Assembly: GCF_900240265.1 (NCBI RefSeq)
Contig: NZ_LT964739.1
Location: 1,015,820-1,079,819 of the forward strand
Length of the DNA: 64,000 bases
From: Galactobacillus timonensis
GTDB taxonomy: Bacteria > Bacillota_I > Bacilli_A > Erysipelotrichales > Erysipelotrichaceae
Reading direction: 5' to 3'
The notes beneath the pieces are model-generated. The model did not search any database and had not been told where the DNA came from. It saw only the letters and a program-made list of their open reading frames with translations. Shown in pieces: positions 34,967 to 43,905 of this stretch (within the stretch, counting starts at the first letter, position 1; the number at the start of each line of letters is the position of its first letter). Made by a program: the position numbers and the translations under genes.

Positions 34967-36481
34967 ATGGCTACTTATTATGAGGAACCGTCGCATACAT
35001 TCAGCGAATATCTGCTGGTTCCGGGCTTGACCGAAGAAGTGAATACGCCGGCAAATGTTTCACTGAAGACGCCGCTTGTCCGTTTCCGCAAGGGAGAGAA
35101 ACCTTCGCTGGAACTGAATATTCCGATGGTTTCTGCGGTTATGCAGTCGGTATCTGACGATAAGCTTGCAATTGCGCTGGCAAAAGAAGGCGGCGTATCC
35201 TTCATCTACGGATCGCAGTCGATTGCGACCCAGGCAGCCATGGTCGCCCGTGTCAAGAATTATAAGGCAGGCTTCGTTCCGAGCGATTCCAATGTCCGTC
35301 CCGATACGACGATTGCCGAGATGCTCGATCTGCTTGCTAAAACAGGTCACAGCACGATGGCGGTTACCGATGATGGTACGGCAAACGGCAGGCTGCTGGG
35401 CATGCTGACGAGCCGCGACTATCGCATCGGCCATGTAAATCCGGATCAGACGGTCAGCGAATTCATGACGCCGCGCGAAAAGTTGGTTGTCGGCCATCTG
35501 GGCGATGATCTGACGGCATGCAATGACATCATCTGGGAGCACAAGCTGAATCAGCTACCAATCGTGGATGAAAACGATCATCTGCTCTATCTCGTGTTCC
35601 GTAAAGACTACGACTCTCACAAGGAATATCCGGACGAGATCCTCGACGATGAGAAGCGCTATGTCGTCGGTGCCGGCATCAATACGCGTGACTATGAGGA
35701 ACGTGTACCGGCTCTGATCAAGGCGGGCGTCGATATTCTGGTCATCGACTCTTCGGACGGCTATACGGTCTGGCAGAAGAAAACGATTGACTGGATCCGT
35801 GCCAAGTACGGCAACTCGGTCAAGATCGGTGCCGGCAACGTCATCGATGAAGACGGCTTCAACTATCTGGCGGAGGCCGGTGCAGACTTCATCAAGATCG
35901 GTATCGGCGGCGGTTCCATCTGCATCACCCGTGAAACCAAGGGCATCGGCCGCGGACAGGCGACGGCTGTGCAGGCCGTAGCGAAGGCAAGAGATGAATG
36001 GTTCCGCAAGACCGGTGTCTATATTCCGATCTGCTCCGATGGCGGCATCGTCTATGACTATCACATCGTTCTGGCCCTTGCGATGGGCGCGGATTTTGTG
36101 ATGCTGGGCCGCTACTTTGCACGCTTTGAAGAGGCGCCGGGCCAGAAGCTGATGGTCAACGGTTCCTATGTCAAGGAGTATTGGGGCGAAGGATCGAACC
36201 GTGCCCGCAACTGGGGCCGCTATGATCTGGGCCAGGGAAAGAAGCTGACCTTCGAAGAAGGCGTCGATTCCTATGTACCGTATGCCGGCTTCCTCAAGGA
36301 CAACGTTGACATGACGACGGCCAAGATCAAGTCCACCATGTGCAACTGCGGTGCACTCACCATTCCTCAGCTGCAGCAGAAGGCGCGTCTGACGCTGGTA
36401 TCGCCGACTTCGATCGTTGAAGGCGGAGCTCACGATGTCATCGTCAAGCATCATGATGAGTACAACTACAACAGCCACTGA
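34967..36481 (+). CDS. guaB: IMP dehydrogenase
   Basis: 504 residues. Converts IMP to XMP with NAD, the committed step of guanine nucleotide synthesis. Barrel motifs: [47 protein letters not shown] and the catalytic loop with Cys ([20 protein letters not shown]). Two CBS domains lie at about residues 110-220. The form with the GSICITRE loop and long C-terminal flap is common in Firmicutes. AGAGGAGGGA precedes the ATG. Confidence 0.96.
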   Translation: MATYYEEPSHTFSEYLLVPGLTEEVNTPANVSLKTPLVRFRKGEKPSLELNIPMVSAVMQSVSDDKLAIALAKEGGVSFIYGSQSIATQAAMVARVKNYKAGFVPSDSNVRPDTTIAEMLDLLAKTGHSTMAVTDDGTANGRLLGMLTSRDYRIGHVNPDQTVSEFMTPREKLVVGHLGDDLTACNDIIWEHKLNQLPIVDENDHLLYLVFRKDYDSHKEYPDEILDDEKRYVVGAGINTRDYEERVPALIKAGVDILVIDSSDGYTVWQKKTIDWIRAKYGNSVKIGAGNVIDEDGFNYLAEAGADFIKIGIGGGSICITRETKGIGRGQATAVQAVAKARDEWFRKTGVYIPICSDGGIVYDYHIVLALAMGADFVMLGRYFARFEEAPGQKLMVNGSYVKEYWGEGSNRARNWGRYDLGQGKKLTFEEGVDSYVPYAGFLKDNVDMTTAKIKSTMCNCGALTIPQLQQKARLTLVSPTSIVEGGAHDVIVKHHDEYNYNSH

Positions 36482-36499
36482 ACCCTGAAAAAAATAAAG

Positions 36500-36547
36500 G
36501 CGGACGGGAGGGCATCGATGATTCGATGCGCTCCGTTCGCCTTTTCC
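36500..36547. terminator. Terminator between guaB and the DUF4342 gene
   Basis: Long hairpin: GGCGGACGGGAGGGCATCGA, loop TGAT, TCGATGCGCTCCGTTCGCC, then TTTT; A-rich on the other side, so it serves both convergent genes. Confidence 0.85.
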
Positions 36548-36568
36548 TGATCTTTTCCCGATACAGCT

Positions 36569-36838
36569 TCAGTGATGTCCGTAAATATTGACGATGGTTC
36601 CGTCCTTCTTCTCAACTTCGACGCAGCACTTGGTTCCAACCGCAGCGATCGCCGCAACGACGAGCGCCCATGGCGCAGCAGCTGCCATCAGAACGCCGCC
36701 GATCAGACCGGCATTGACCGGGAAGGATGCCTTCTTTTCTCCGTTGTGCCAGATATTGATCTTGGCAACGTTGCCTTCTTTTACAAGCGCCTTGATTTTC
36801 TCAACGATTTCATTTGCGAACTCATTGTTGGTTTCCAT
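36569..36838 (-). CDS. DUF4342 domain protein
   Basis: 89 residues. ATG ending at 36838 has AAGGAAGGTG upstream. The first 35 residues are an amphipathic helix (FANEIVEKIKALVKEGNVAK), followed by a short strand and a hydrophobic glycine-alanine segment (NAGLIGGVLMAAAAPWALVV) and a final strand CCVEVEKKD. This is the DUF4342 pattern. Function unknown; probably membrane-associated. Confidence 0.8.
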   Translation of the reverse strand: METNNEFANEIVEKIKALVKEGNVAKINIWHNGEKKASFPVNAGLIGGVLMAAAAPWALVVAAIAAVGTKCCVEVEKKDGTIVNIYGHH

Positions 36839-36956
36839 CAAAATCACCTTCCTTTTCTATGGAAATTATAGCAGTCCGGTGCAGGCAATGCGCTATACTG
36901 AGGCTGGAGACAGATTGTACACCTCATCATTAGTATTTCTTAATCGGAGGTGAATT

Positions 36957-37178
36957 ATGGAACAAAACCTGCTTCGTATCAGCAGCCCTCTGGCTATCAT
37001 TTACCGGTACCTGGTCGATCATTCCATTTCCAGCGATGATCGGCGCCGGGCCATGGGACTGTTCTCTTCGCACGCGGATGTGGCTGCCGATTTTGCCAAT
37101 GAGATCGTCATGGACAGAAACCGCACCGGCATCCTGCATTCGTATCTCGACAGGATCTTCCACAAAACAGCACAGTAA
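36957..37178 (+). CDS. Small hypothetical protein
   Basis: 73 residues with CGGAGGTG upstream of the ATG. Helical and soluble in look (ISSPLAIIYRYLVDHSIS, then HADVAADFANEIVMDRN). No family recognised. Followed by a hairpin terminator. Confidence 0.6.
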   Translation: MEQNLLRISSPLAIIYRYLVDHSISSDDRRRAMGLFSSHADVAADFANEIVMDRNRTGILHSYLDRIFHKTAQ

Positions 37179-37196
37179 TCATCAGGGATCAGGCAA

Positions 37197-37240
37197 AACG
37201 GCGGCAGAGGATTCTCTCTCTCGCCGCTTTGATTTTCCAA
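37197..37240. terminator. Terminator between convergent genes
   Basis: AAACGGCGG and CCGCTTT arms around a pyrimidine-rich loop, with T-rich sequence after it. Confidence 0.55.
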
Positions 37241-37275
37241 GGATGTTGTTTTTGTTGTTATTGTTCTTGTTACTG

Positions 37276-38190
37276 TTACTGCCTGCCGCCGCTTGAAGGA
37301 TCAACACTGCGCTTTGAACGCTCGTGGATGCGGAACTCATAGGAACCCGTCACTTCCAGCAGAGATCCCTCATCGAGATCAAGCTCTCCGTCCGCTACCG
37401 TCCGGATGCGGCCCTGCGCGTCACGGACCTGCAGGGTCGCAGGGCTGGAAGCGGGGCTGACAAAGTAGGTGCCGGGTCTCACATTTTTCGGCACCATATA
37501 GATGCCGGGCATCAGCGTCATCGTGTTGTCACTTGAAAGATAGATCAGGCTTGCGTGTGCCGTCTTTTCCTTCGCCACCATCAGTCTGTGCAGCGTATCC
37601 CTCATGAAGAACAGATCCGTGTGCGGCGTTTTGTAGGTATAGGAGTGTCCGCGCTCAAGAATGTGGATCGCATTGAGATCCTCGATCGAATGAACGATGT
37701 TGGTTCTTCTGTGGACGTTGATGAAATTCTTCGAAAGGAAGTAGAACGCCGCATCGGTCTCATAGATGGTTCCCTTGACTTCGGTGCCGTTTGGAACATC
37801 ATAGAGATTCGACACATCCTTCTTGGTGATGCCGGCAATCCGCTGTATCACTTCGCGCTGGGGAATCATGGCCGCATCGATGGCGATCGAGGCAGGTACC
37901 TGGTTGATCAGGTGTTCTCCGGCGTGAAGAGGAATCGGAGAATCCGGAAAGAACGCCGCCCTGGTTTCATCGACCGAGTGACTTTCCAGATAATCGCTCA
38001 TGATGACTTCGCGCATCTTCGGGTCCGCAGTCACCAGCAGCTGAAACAGATCGTACTTCACACGCATCCCGTAGGATTCAATCTTCTGACGGCAGCTGCG
38101 GCAGATAATATGGCCGTCCGGCAGCGTCTCTGTGTGCGTAAACAATCCCTTATATTCGTTGAAGCAGAAATCGCAGACTTTAGTTGACAT
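37276..38190 (-). CDS. Uncharacterised zinc-ribbon protein
   Basis: 304 residues. N-terminal treble-clef-type zinc site CDFCFNEYKG...CRSCRQK (residues 6-37). Middle part has a PH-like stretch (GTIYETDAAFYFLSKNFI, then RRTNIVHSIEDLNAI). The C-terminal 90 residues form a beta domain (MPGIYMVPKNVRPGTYFVSP, then VTGSYEFRIHER) that resembles surface-sensor domains of other Firmicutes zinc-ribbon proteins. No signal peptide. Function not known. Confidence 0.7.
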   Translation of the reverse strand: MSTKVCDFCFNEYKGLFTHTETLPDGHIICRSCRQKIESYGMRVKYDLFQLLVTADPKMREVIMSDYLESHSVDETRAAFFPDSPIPLHAGEHLINQVPASIAIDAAMIPQREVIQRIAGITKKDVSNLYDVPNGTEVKGTIYETDAAFYFLSKNFINVHRRTNIVHSIEDLNAIHILERGHSYTYKTPHTDLFFMRDTLHRLMVAKEKTAHASLIYLSSDNTMTLMPGIYMVPKNVRPGTYFVSPASSPATLQVRDAQGRIRTVADGELDLDEGSLLEVTGSYEFRIHERSKRSVDPSSGGRQ

Positions 38191-38255
38191 GCTGAACTCC
38201 TCGCCTTTCCATATTATAATCGCCCTTGTTGAAATGCATCAGAAGGAGAAGAATC

Positions 38256-38912
38256 ATGACTGTTCGCGCTTATCTGTTTGATCTGGACGATACGCTGGGC
38301 AACCGGCGCGTCTATGCCTATAAAACCTATGCCCGCCGCCTCGATGATCTGTATCCGGATCTTGATCCCCTGATGCGTGAAGTGATCCTGCAGCACTGTA
38401 TGATTCTCGATCAGCATGGTGATGTCAATAAAGGCTATGTACGTGACGGCATCCTGAAGAAGTGGAAGATCGACCTGGGTGCTGACTTCAATGACTGGTG
38501 GGAATCCGTCCTCTGGCAGCAGATGGTTCTCTTTGATGATGCCATGGATGTCATCCGGGAACTGAAGAGGCGGGGGTATCTGGTCGGCGTCGTCACCAAC
38601 GGCTCTGCATCCGGACAGAATCATAAGCTTGAAAAGGCCGGTCTCAAGGAGATTCTTGACGACTGGGTCGTCAGCGGCGACATTGGCATCCATAAACCCG
38701 ATCCCGCCATCTACCGTCTTGCGGCAGACCGCCTTCACGTTGCCTGCGACGAGTGCGTCTTCATTGGCGACCTCTGGCAGACGGATCTTTATGGTGCCTG
38801 TCTTGCGGGCATGAAGCCGGTATGGATGAATACCGAAGGCAGCCCCGTCCAGGAATATAAAAAAATACCGCAGATTCGTCGTCTGCGGGAATTGCTGGAA
38901 CTGAACTTCTGA
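38256..38912 (+). CDS. HAD-superfamily hydrolase
   Basis: About 218 residues, YjjG/phosphoglycolate-phosphatase-like. Motif I YLFDLDDTLGN, motif II VVTNGSASGQ, Lys in HKPDPAIYR, motif IV FIGDLWQTDLYGA. Start at ATG 38256 with AGAAGGAGAAG upstream. The substrate cannot be read from sequence. Confidence 0.9.
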   Translation: MTVRAYLFDLDDTLGNRRVYAYKTYARRLDDLYPDLDPLMREVILQHCMILDQHGDVNKGYVRDGILKKWKIDLGADFNDWWESVLWQQMVLFDDAMDVIRELKRRGYLVGVVTNGSASGQNHKLEKAGLKEILDDWVVSGDIGIHKPDPAIYRLAADRLHVACDECVFIGDLWQTDLYGACLAGMKPVWMNTEGSPVQEYKKIPQIRRLRELLELNF

Positions 38913-38916
38913 AGGG

Positions 38917-39165
38917 TTATTCAGCTTTCTTGGGCATGAATGTAAGGGACAGCTGAAGATCCATTCCCTCCGCCAGACGTGCCAGCGTTTTCAGAGAAGG
39001 ATTGCCAATGCCGCGCTCAAGCTTACTGATGTCGCTTTGGGCAATGCCGGTCCGGCTGGAGAGTTCCTTCTGTGTCAAACCTGCCGTGCGGCGTGCTCTG
39101 AGAAGTTCCCGAATGATGTTGTCTATAATTCCTTTCGTCGATTCCTGTTGTTCTTTCAAGTTCAT
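38917..39165 (-). CDS. XRE-family helix-turn-helix protein
   Basis: 82 residues with one Cro/CI-type domain (AGLTQKELSSRTGIAQSDIS, then KLERGIGNPSLKTLARLAEG). The N-terminal helix and overall length resemble HigA-type antitoxins. No toxin gene is adjacent: upstream sequence (39166-39300) is AT-rich and has no frame. The IS30-type element sits just beyond, so a partner may have been displaced. Confidence 0.8.
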   Translation of the reverse strand: MNLKEQQESTKGIIDNIIRELLRARRTAGLTQKELSSRTGIAQSDISKLERGIGNPSLKTLARLAEGMDLQLSLTFMPKKAE

Positions 39166-39441
39166 TTTTGTCTCACCGTTAGATCATAAATACCATAAAG
39201 TAAAATCTTTTAAGTACCAGATAAATCTATTTATTTATATCATATCCCAGTGAAAAATCAAGACAATTCGGGGTGCTTGCATGGTCTTCCACAAAGAACG
39301 TGAAGTGAAAAATTAAATTCCACTTCAGGGAGTGCTAAGTGGAAGTATGTCTTTCACTAACTTCCAGTTGAATTTACTCTTTCATTCCTCTTGTATCATA
39401 TTGGTAGGATCGGCGGCTTCTTCTTGAAAGGAGGTTCCTAT

Positions 39442-39690
39442 ATGGAAGCCGCCAAAAAACAGTCGCATCTTACGTTCGGTGATCGTCAGATCATTCAGAA
39501 AGGCATTGAGAACGGATCAAGCAAGAAAGCTATAGCGGATCTTCTCGGCAAGGATAAGTCTACAATCGGCAAAGAGATTGAGCGGCACAGAGAGCTTGCA
39601 TACAAGTTCAAGCTGCCTCTGGAATGTGCCGCCTACCCTCACTGCAGATTCAACAGGATCTGTACAACTGACTGTACGGATTTTGTTCAA
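39442..39690 (+). pseudogene. IS30-family transposase, N-terminal part
   Basis: ATG 39442 with AAGGAGG upstream. Helix-turn-helix start HLTFGDRQIIQKGIENGSSK and IADLLGKDKSTIGKEIERH, then the zinc-like cysteine stretch CAAYPHCRFNRICTTDCTDF. The frame runs into the inserted element at 39691 and is resumed in the same frame at 40934. Confidence 0.9.
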
Positions 39691-39788
39691 AAATCCTCAT
39701 TTGCACCAAGGTGGTGGAAGAACGGGTTGCAGTTCTGATCCAGGGCTATAATGATCGTGTCCTGGAAAGGGGACAGATCAGGAAGTCT

Positions 39789-39852
39789 CCAGGAGTTGAT
39801 TAGCGCTGACTTGGCGGTTTCGTTAGTCAACTCCTGGAAACTTCAAACCGCC
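39789..39852 (+). promoter_or_regulatory. Foldable leader before the IS1595 transposase
   Basis: CCAGGAGTTGA (39789-39799) pairs with TCAACTCCTGG (39827-39837); alternatively GGCGGTTT (39813-39820) pairs with AAACCGCC (39845-39852), just before the ATG at 39859. The two pairings overlap and exclude each other. Could shield the start codon from read-through transcripts. Confidence 0.4.
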
Positions 39853-39858
39853 AAACAA

Positions 39859-40890
39859 ATGAATAATCTCAAGAAGAACCGTCACTTCTGGGGACGGTCT
39901 TTGAGAAAGCTTGAATGGGACAAGTACCATGACATTTCAGATTCTCAAAAGCTCATTTCCCATACCATTCACGAATGGTATGATGCCAAACACCCAGAGT
40001 TTTCGGCAGATGAAATCAAATTTCTGAATAACAGAAATATTGAATCCTGCCCGCATTGCGGCAGCACGAATTTCATCAAGTATGGTTTTTATAAGAATGG
40101 CATGCGCTGTTACCTCTGCCATGATTGCGGGCATAAGTTTTCACCTATTACCAACACAATATTTGATGATCGGAAGATTCCAATCTCCGAATGGATTGAA
40201 TATCTTCTGTATCTGTTTGAATTTCATTCTGTTAATTCATCTGCCAGGGATAATCGAAACGCCGAAAGCACAGGCAGATACTGGCTGAAAAAGGTATTTT
40301 TTGTTCTGAATGGAATTCAGGATAACATTGTGCTCAAAGGGAAAATATACCTTGATGAAATGTTCTTCCCTGTCATAAAGAGAAGAACGATTACGAAAGA
40401 CGGAAAGAAACTTCGCGGCATATCAAAGAATAAGATTTGTGTTGTCGCAGCACACGACGGGCACGGGACAAACCTCATCATAGTTGAACATGTCTCCAAG
40501 CCCTCCCGCAAAAGCACATGGGCGGCGCTCGGGAATCATATACAGCCAGGCTCTGAACTGATTCATGATGGTGACAATTCTCATTCTGTTCTGATCGAGA
40601 AACTGGGTCTGTCAGAAGAGATCCATCTCACAAAAGAAACGAAGGGATTGCCTGACGAAAAGAATCCGTTAGACAAGATCAACAACCTTCATGCTCTGGT
40701 AAAGCAATACATGCGCATGCATGGAGGATACAACAGAGAAGATCTACAAGACTGGATGAATTTGATCTGGTTCATCCTTTCCAAGCCGGACAACAGGTAT
40801 GAAAAGATCGACTTATTTCTCAACATGGCGCTAAACGCACCAGGAAAAGTGCGATATCGGGACCGGATGGCTAAAAATGTCAATAAATAA
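39859..40890 (+). CDS. IS1595-family transposase
   Basis: About 343 residues. N-terminal zinc ribbon (CPHCGSTNFIKYG, then CYLCHDCGHKFSP), a helix-turn-helix region and a DDE/N core: first Asp in IYLDEMFFPV, second in LIHDGDNSHS, and a final INNLHALVKQYMRMHGGY segment with the Asn/His pattern of the ISXO2 type. Start set at ATG 39859; longer open frame upstream lacks a good site. Looks intact. Confidence 0.9.
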   Translation: MNNLKKNRHFWGRSLRKLEWDKYHDISDSQKLISHTIHEWYDAKHPEFSADEIKFLNNRNIESCPHCGSTNFIKYGFYKNGMRCYLCHDCGHKFSPITNTIFDDRKIPISEWIEYLLYLFEFHSVNSSARDNRNAESTGRYWLKKVFFVLNGIQDNIVLKGKIYLDEMFFPVIKRRTITKDGKKLRGISKNKICVVAAHDGHGTNLIIVEHVSKPSRKSTWAALGNHIQPGSELIHDGDNSHSVLIEKLGLSEEIHLTKETKGLPDEKNPLDKINNLHALVKQYMRMHGGYNREDLQDWMNLIWFILSKPDNRYEKIDLFLNMALNAPGKVRYRDRMAKNVNK

Positions 40891-40933
40891 GCATATGAAT
40901 ACCACCCTGGTGCAAATGAGGATTTTTGTTCAA

Positions 40934-41968
40934 TTTACCTGTGCGAGAAGAGACCGCTCTCCCGGGGCTTGCAACGGCTGCGGGAAGTATAGCAGCTGCC
41001 GGTTTAACAAGTTCAAATACTATGCCGATCATGCCCACTCTGCTTACCGGGATACTCTCGTGGAATCTCGTTCAGGAGTTAACGCTACAGTCAGTACGAT
41101 AAGGAAACTTGGTGAACTGATTAAACCCCTGCTTGAGAAAGGACAGTCCGTCTACGCCATTCTGGAAGCACATCCGGAGATTGGCCTGAGCGAAAAGACC
41201 GTTTACACCTATATCGAAACCGGTGTGTTTAGAGAAGCCGGCATTACCATCAACTGCCTGGACCTGAAGAAGCAGGTTCGCAGATCACCGCCCAAAAAGC
41301 TGAAGTTTAAGCCTCGTCGGGACCTTTCCTATACCAAAGGCCGGACCAGTAAGGAATACGACGAATACATGGCCGCAAACCCCAATGCCAGAGTCGTACA
41401 AATGGACACTGTATATAACGATTCCACGAATGGTCCCTTTATTCAGACATTCAAGTTCCTCCGGTACGATCTTCTGCTCTGCCTGTATCATGAAGAGAAA
41501 ACCGCACTTGATATGCTTGCAGGCATCAATCTCCTTGATGAGATTCTCGGGCATGACTTGTTCAACAGGGAAGTAGAAGTCATTAAGACAGACAGAGGCT
41601 CAGAATTTACATGTGCGGACCAGGCCGAAGTCAGATCCGATGGAACACGCAGGACAAGGATGTTCTTCTGTGATCCGATGGCTTCATGGCAGAAAGGATC
41701 GATCGAAAACGTTCATCTCCTTCTTCGGGAAATCTGTCCCAAAGGCTGCGATCTTAAGGCAATCGGTCTCATTGACCAGCATGCATGCAATATCATCTCT
41801 GAAAACATCAACTCGTACCCAAAAGAAAAGCTGAACGGCAAGTCATCCTTTCAGCTTCTTGAATTTCTCAGCCACCCAACGGCAAAGAAATTCTATGAAT
41901 TCGGGCTCCATAACATTTCAAATTCGGATGAAGTGATTCTGAAGCCATACGTTCTAAAGAAACGATAA
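40934..41968 (+). pseudogene. IS30-family transposase, C-terminal part
   Basis: Resumes at FTCARRDRSPGACNGCGKYS and runs to VILKPYVLKKR. DDE core visible: first Asp VVQMDTVYND, second KTDRGSEFT, Glu in WQKGSIENVHLLLREI. Rejoined, the IS30 transposase would be about 425 residues, a normal full length. It cannot be made from this locus now. Confidence 0.9.
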
Positions 41969-42302
41969 TCCAGCGAAAGCCGTCGATCCGCAAGTTGAAA
42001 TAACCCTTTCACGGCAATGAACTGCTAAAAGTTCATTGACTTTCAACGCGTCTCTTTAGATCTCTTGATACTTTTATTCTGAGGTCCACAAGGCAGAAAC
42101 GCAAGCAAAAAGCGATGACCGAGAGCGAAATTATGCCCTGTTCATCGCTTCTGTACGACTTATTTCCACTTGCTTTCTAAAGTGGAATTTAACTTTTCAC
42201 TTGAGCCTTCCACAAAGAATAAAAGAAAAATTTTCATGGAATGTAACAAATTCCATCATGCCCGTCTTTTCGCCTTTATAAAAGGAAGAGAAGCAGGCAT
42301 GC

Positions 42303-42308
42303 TATAAT
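42303..42308 (+). promoter_or_regulatory. TATAAT box touching the yitT start
   Basis: A perfect TATAAT lies only 1 bp before the first ATG (42310). If it is a real -10 box, the transcript would start inside the frame, so either the true start is further in or the mRNA is leaderless. Its -35 region is weak, so chance is possible. Confidence 0.3.
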
Positions 42309-42309
42309 C

Positions 42310-43191
42310 ATGCCGATGAGCCAGAATGTACACACGGTAAAAATCAAACGGAACAGCTTTTTGGATACTCTGTCCATTGTTGCAGGTACATTTCTTCTCT
42401 GCCTCTCGGTAGAGATGTTCCTGCTCCCGTACAATATTCTTTCAGGCGGTGTCGCCGGCATCAGTGTCGTCCTCTATCCTTTGACGCATATTGATACAAC
42501 CATGATGGCCAACACCCTGACGATCATTCTGCTGTTTGTCGGCCGGATTTTTCTTGGCCGCGACTTTTTTCTGAAAACGGTTTTGTCCTCATTTCTCTAT
42601 CCGGTCTTCAACATTTTGCTGCAGCGGATCGTTCCCGTTCCCGAAGTATCCATGACCCTGGCATCGTTCTATGGCGGCTTACTTGGCGGAGCGGGCGTCG
42701 GCCTGGTCATGCGGACCGGTGCCTCAACCGGCGGAATGGATGTTCCACCGCTGGTTATCCACCGCTATACCGATATTCCGGTCAGTACGCTTGTCTTTCT
42801 GTTTGACGGTCTGACCGTTCTGCTGGGCTGCTTCATCTATAGTCTGGAAGCTGTTCTGATCGGGTTGATCTCGGTCATGGCAAGTTCCGTGGCTCTCAAT
42901 AAGATTTTGACGATGGGATCGGGCGCCGATGCGCGGCAGGTACAGATCATTTCGGAAAAGTGGGATGCCATTACCAATGTCATTACGCGTGACCTCAACC
43001 GCAGTTCCACAATCCTCGACGGGGTCGGAGGCTATACGCGGGAAGAGCGCAAAGTCGTCATGGTGATTGTATCAAAGACGGAGTATTATCAATTGATCGC
43101 TACTGTGAAGCAGCTGGATCCGATGGCATTCATTATTACCAGCGAAGTCGCCGATATGCAGGGCGAAGGCTGGACCTATACACTGATTTAA
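42310..43191 (+). CDS. YitT-family membrane protein
   Basis: About 293 residues with five to six membrane helices (for example LSIVAGTFLLCLSVEMFLLP near residue 20 and FLFDGLTVLLGCFIYSLEAV), then a soluble C-terminal DUF2179 domain (ADARQVQIISEKWDAITNVI). Typical Firmicutes YitT; transport role unproven. No good ribosome site is seen before the ATG. Precedes ftsEX by 24 bp, possibly co-transcribed. Confidence 0.88.
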   Translation: MPMSQNVHTVKIKRNSFLDTLSIVAGTFLLCLSVEMFLLPYNILSGGVAGISVVLYPLTHIDTTMMANTLTIILLFVGRIFLGRDFFLKTVLSSFLYPVFNILLQRIVPVPEVSMTLASFYGGLLGGAGVGLVMRTGASTGGMDVPPLVIHRYTDIPVSTLVFLFDGLTVLLGCFIYSLEAVLIGLISVMASSVALNKILTMGSGADARQVQIISEKWDAITNVITRDLNRSSTILDGVGGYTREERKVVMVIVSKTEYYQLIATVKQLDPMAFIITSEVADMQGEGWTYTLI

Positions 43192-43215
43192 CAGAAGCTG
43201 CAGGAGGAACCATGC

Positions 43216-43905
43216 ATGATTGAATGCACCCACGTATTTAAAAAGTACAAGAACGGTGTCAATGCGCTTTACGACATCAATATGAATATCGCCCAGGGCG
43301 AATTCGTCTACATTATCGGTCCCACGGGATCGGGCAAGTCGACGCTGATCAAGCTGCTCGACGGAGAAGAGATCCCGACCAAGGGCAAGGTGAATGTCGT
43401 CGGCATCAATGTCGGCAAACTGCGCCACTCCAAGGTTCCCATTTACCGCCGCAACATCGGCGTCGTCTTTCAGGATTTCCGGCTTCTGCCGACCAAGACG
43501 GTGTTCGAGAACATTTCCTATGCCCTCGAAGTGATCGGGATGCGCAAGGATCTGATCCGCCGCCGCGTACGTGAAGTCATGAACCTCGTCGGTCTCGACG
43601 ATAAGGGCAGCTCGTTCCCCAATCAGCTTTCGGGCGGCCAGCAGCAGCGTGTCGCCATTGCCAGAGCCATTGCCAACCGGCCCAAGGTGCTGATCGCCGA
43701 TGAGCCTACCGGCAACCTGGATCCGCAGATGTCGGATGAAATCATGGCACTGCTTGAGAAGATCAATGAAGAATACGGTACGACGATCCTCATGGTTACC
43801 CATGACATGACCATCGTCAACAAGCACCGGAAGCGTACCATCGTGCTGGAGCACGGACATATTACGGCAGATCTTGCCCAGGGAGGTTATGCGCAGCATG
43901 AGTAG
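43216..43905 (+). CDS. ftsE: Cell-division ATP-binding protein FtsE
   Basis: 229 residues. Walker A IIGPTGSGKSTLIK, signature LSGGQQQRVAIARA, Walker B VLIADEPTGNLD, and switch His in VTHDM. Pairs with FtsX to drive septal peptidoglycan hydrolysis. CAGGAGGAA precedes the start. The stop overlaps the ftsX start by 8 bp. Confidence 0.96.
   Translation: MIECTHVFKKYKNGVNALYDINMNIAQGEFVYIIGPTGSGKSTLIKLLDGEEIPTKGKVNVVGINVGKLRHSKVPIYRRNIGVVFQDFRLLPTKTVFENISYALEVIGMRKDLIRRRVREVMNLVGLDDKGSSFPNQLSGGQQQRVAIARAIANRPKVLIADEPTGNLDPQMSDEIMALLEKINEEYGTTILMVTHDMTIVNKHRKRTIVLEHGHITADLAQGGYAQHE

Larger units (their letters stand above)
39691..40925. mobile_element. IS1595-family (ISXO2-like) insertion sequence, 1,235 bp
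   Basis: Terminal inverted repeats AAATCCTCATTTGCACC at both ends and an exact 8-bp target duplication TTGTTCAA (39683-39690 and 40926-40933). Eight bp is the usual duplication for this family. Removing it and one duplicate copy rejoins the IS30 frame without a shift. Confidence 0.93.
39303..42203. mobile_element. IS30-family element interrupted by IS1595-type element
   Basis: Terminal inverted repeats of 23 bp with one mismatch: AAGTGAAAAATTAAATTCCA.. at 39303-39325 and its complement at 42181-42203. The transposase reading frame is split by the second element. A 13-bp direct repeat CTTCCACAAAGAA lies a few bases outside each end (39286-39298 and 42208-42220), but not directly abutting. Confidence 0.88.
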
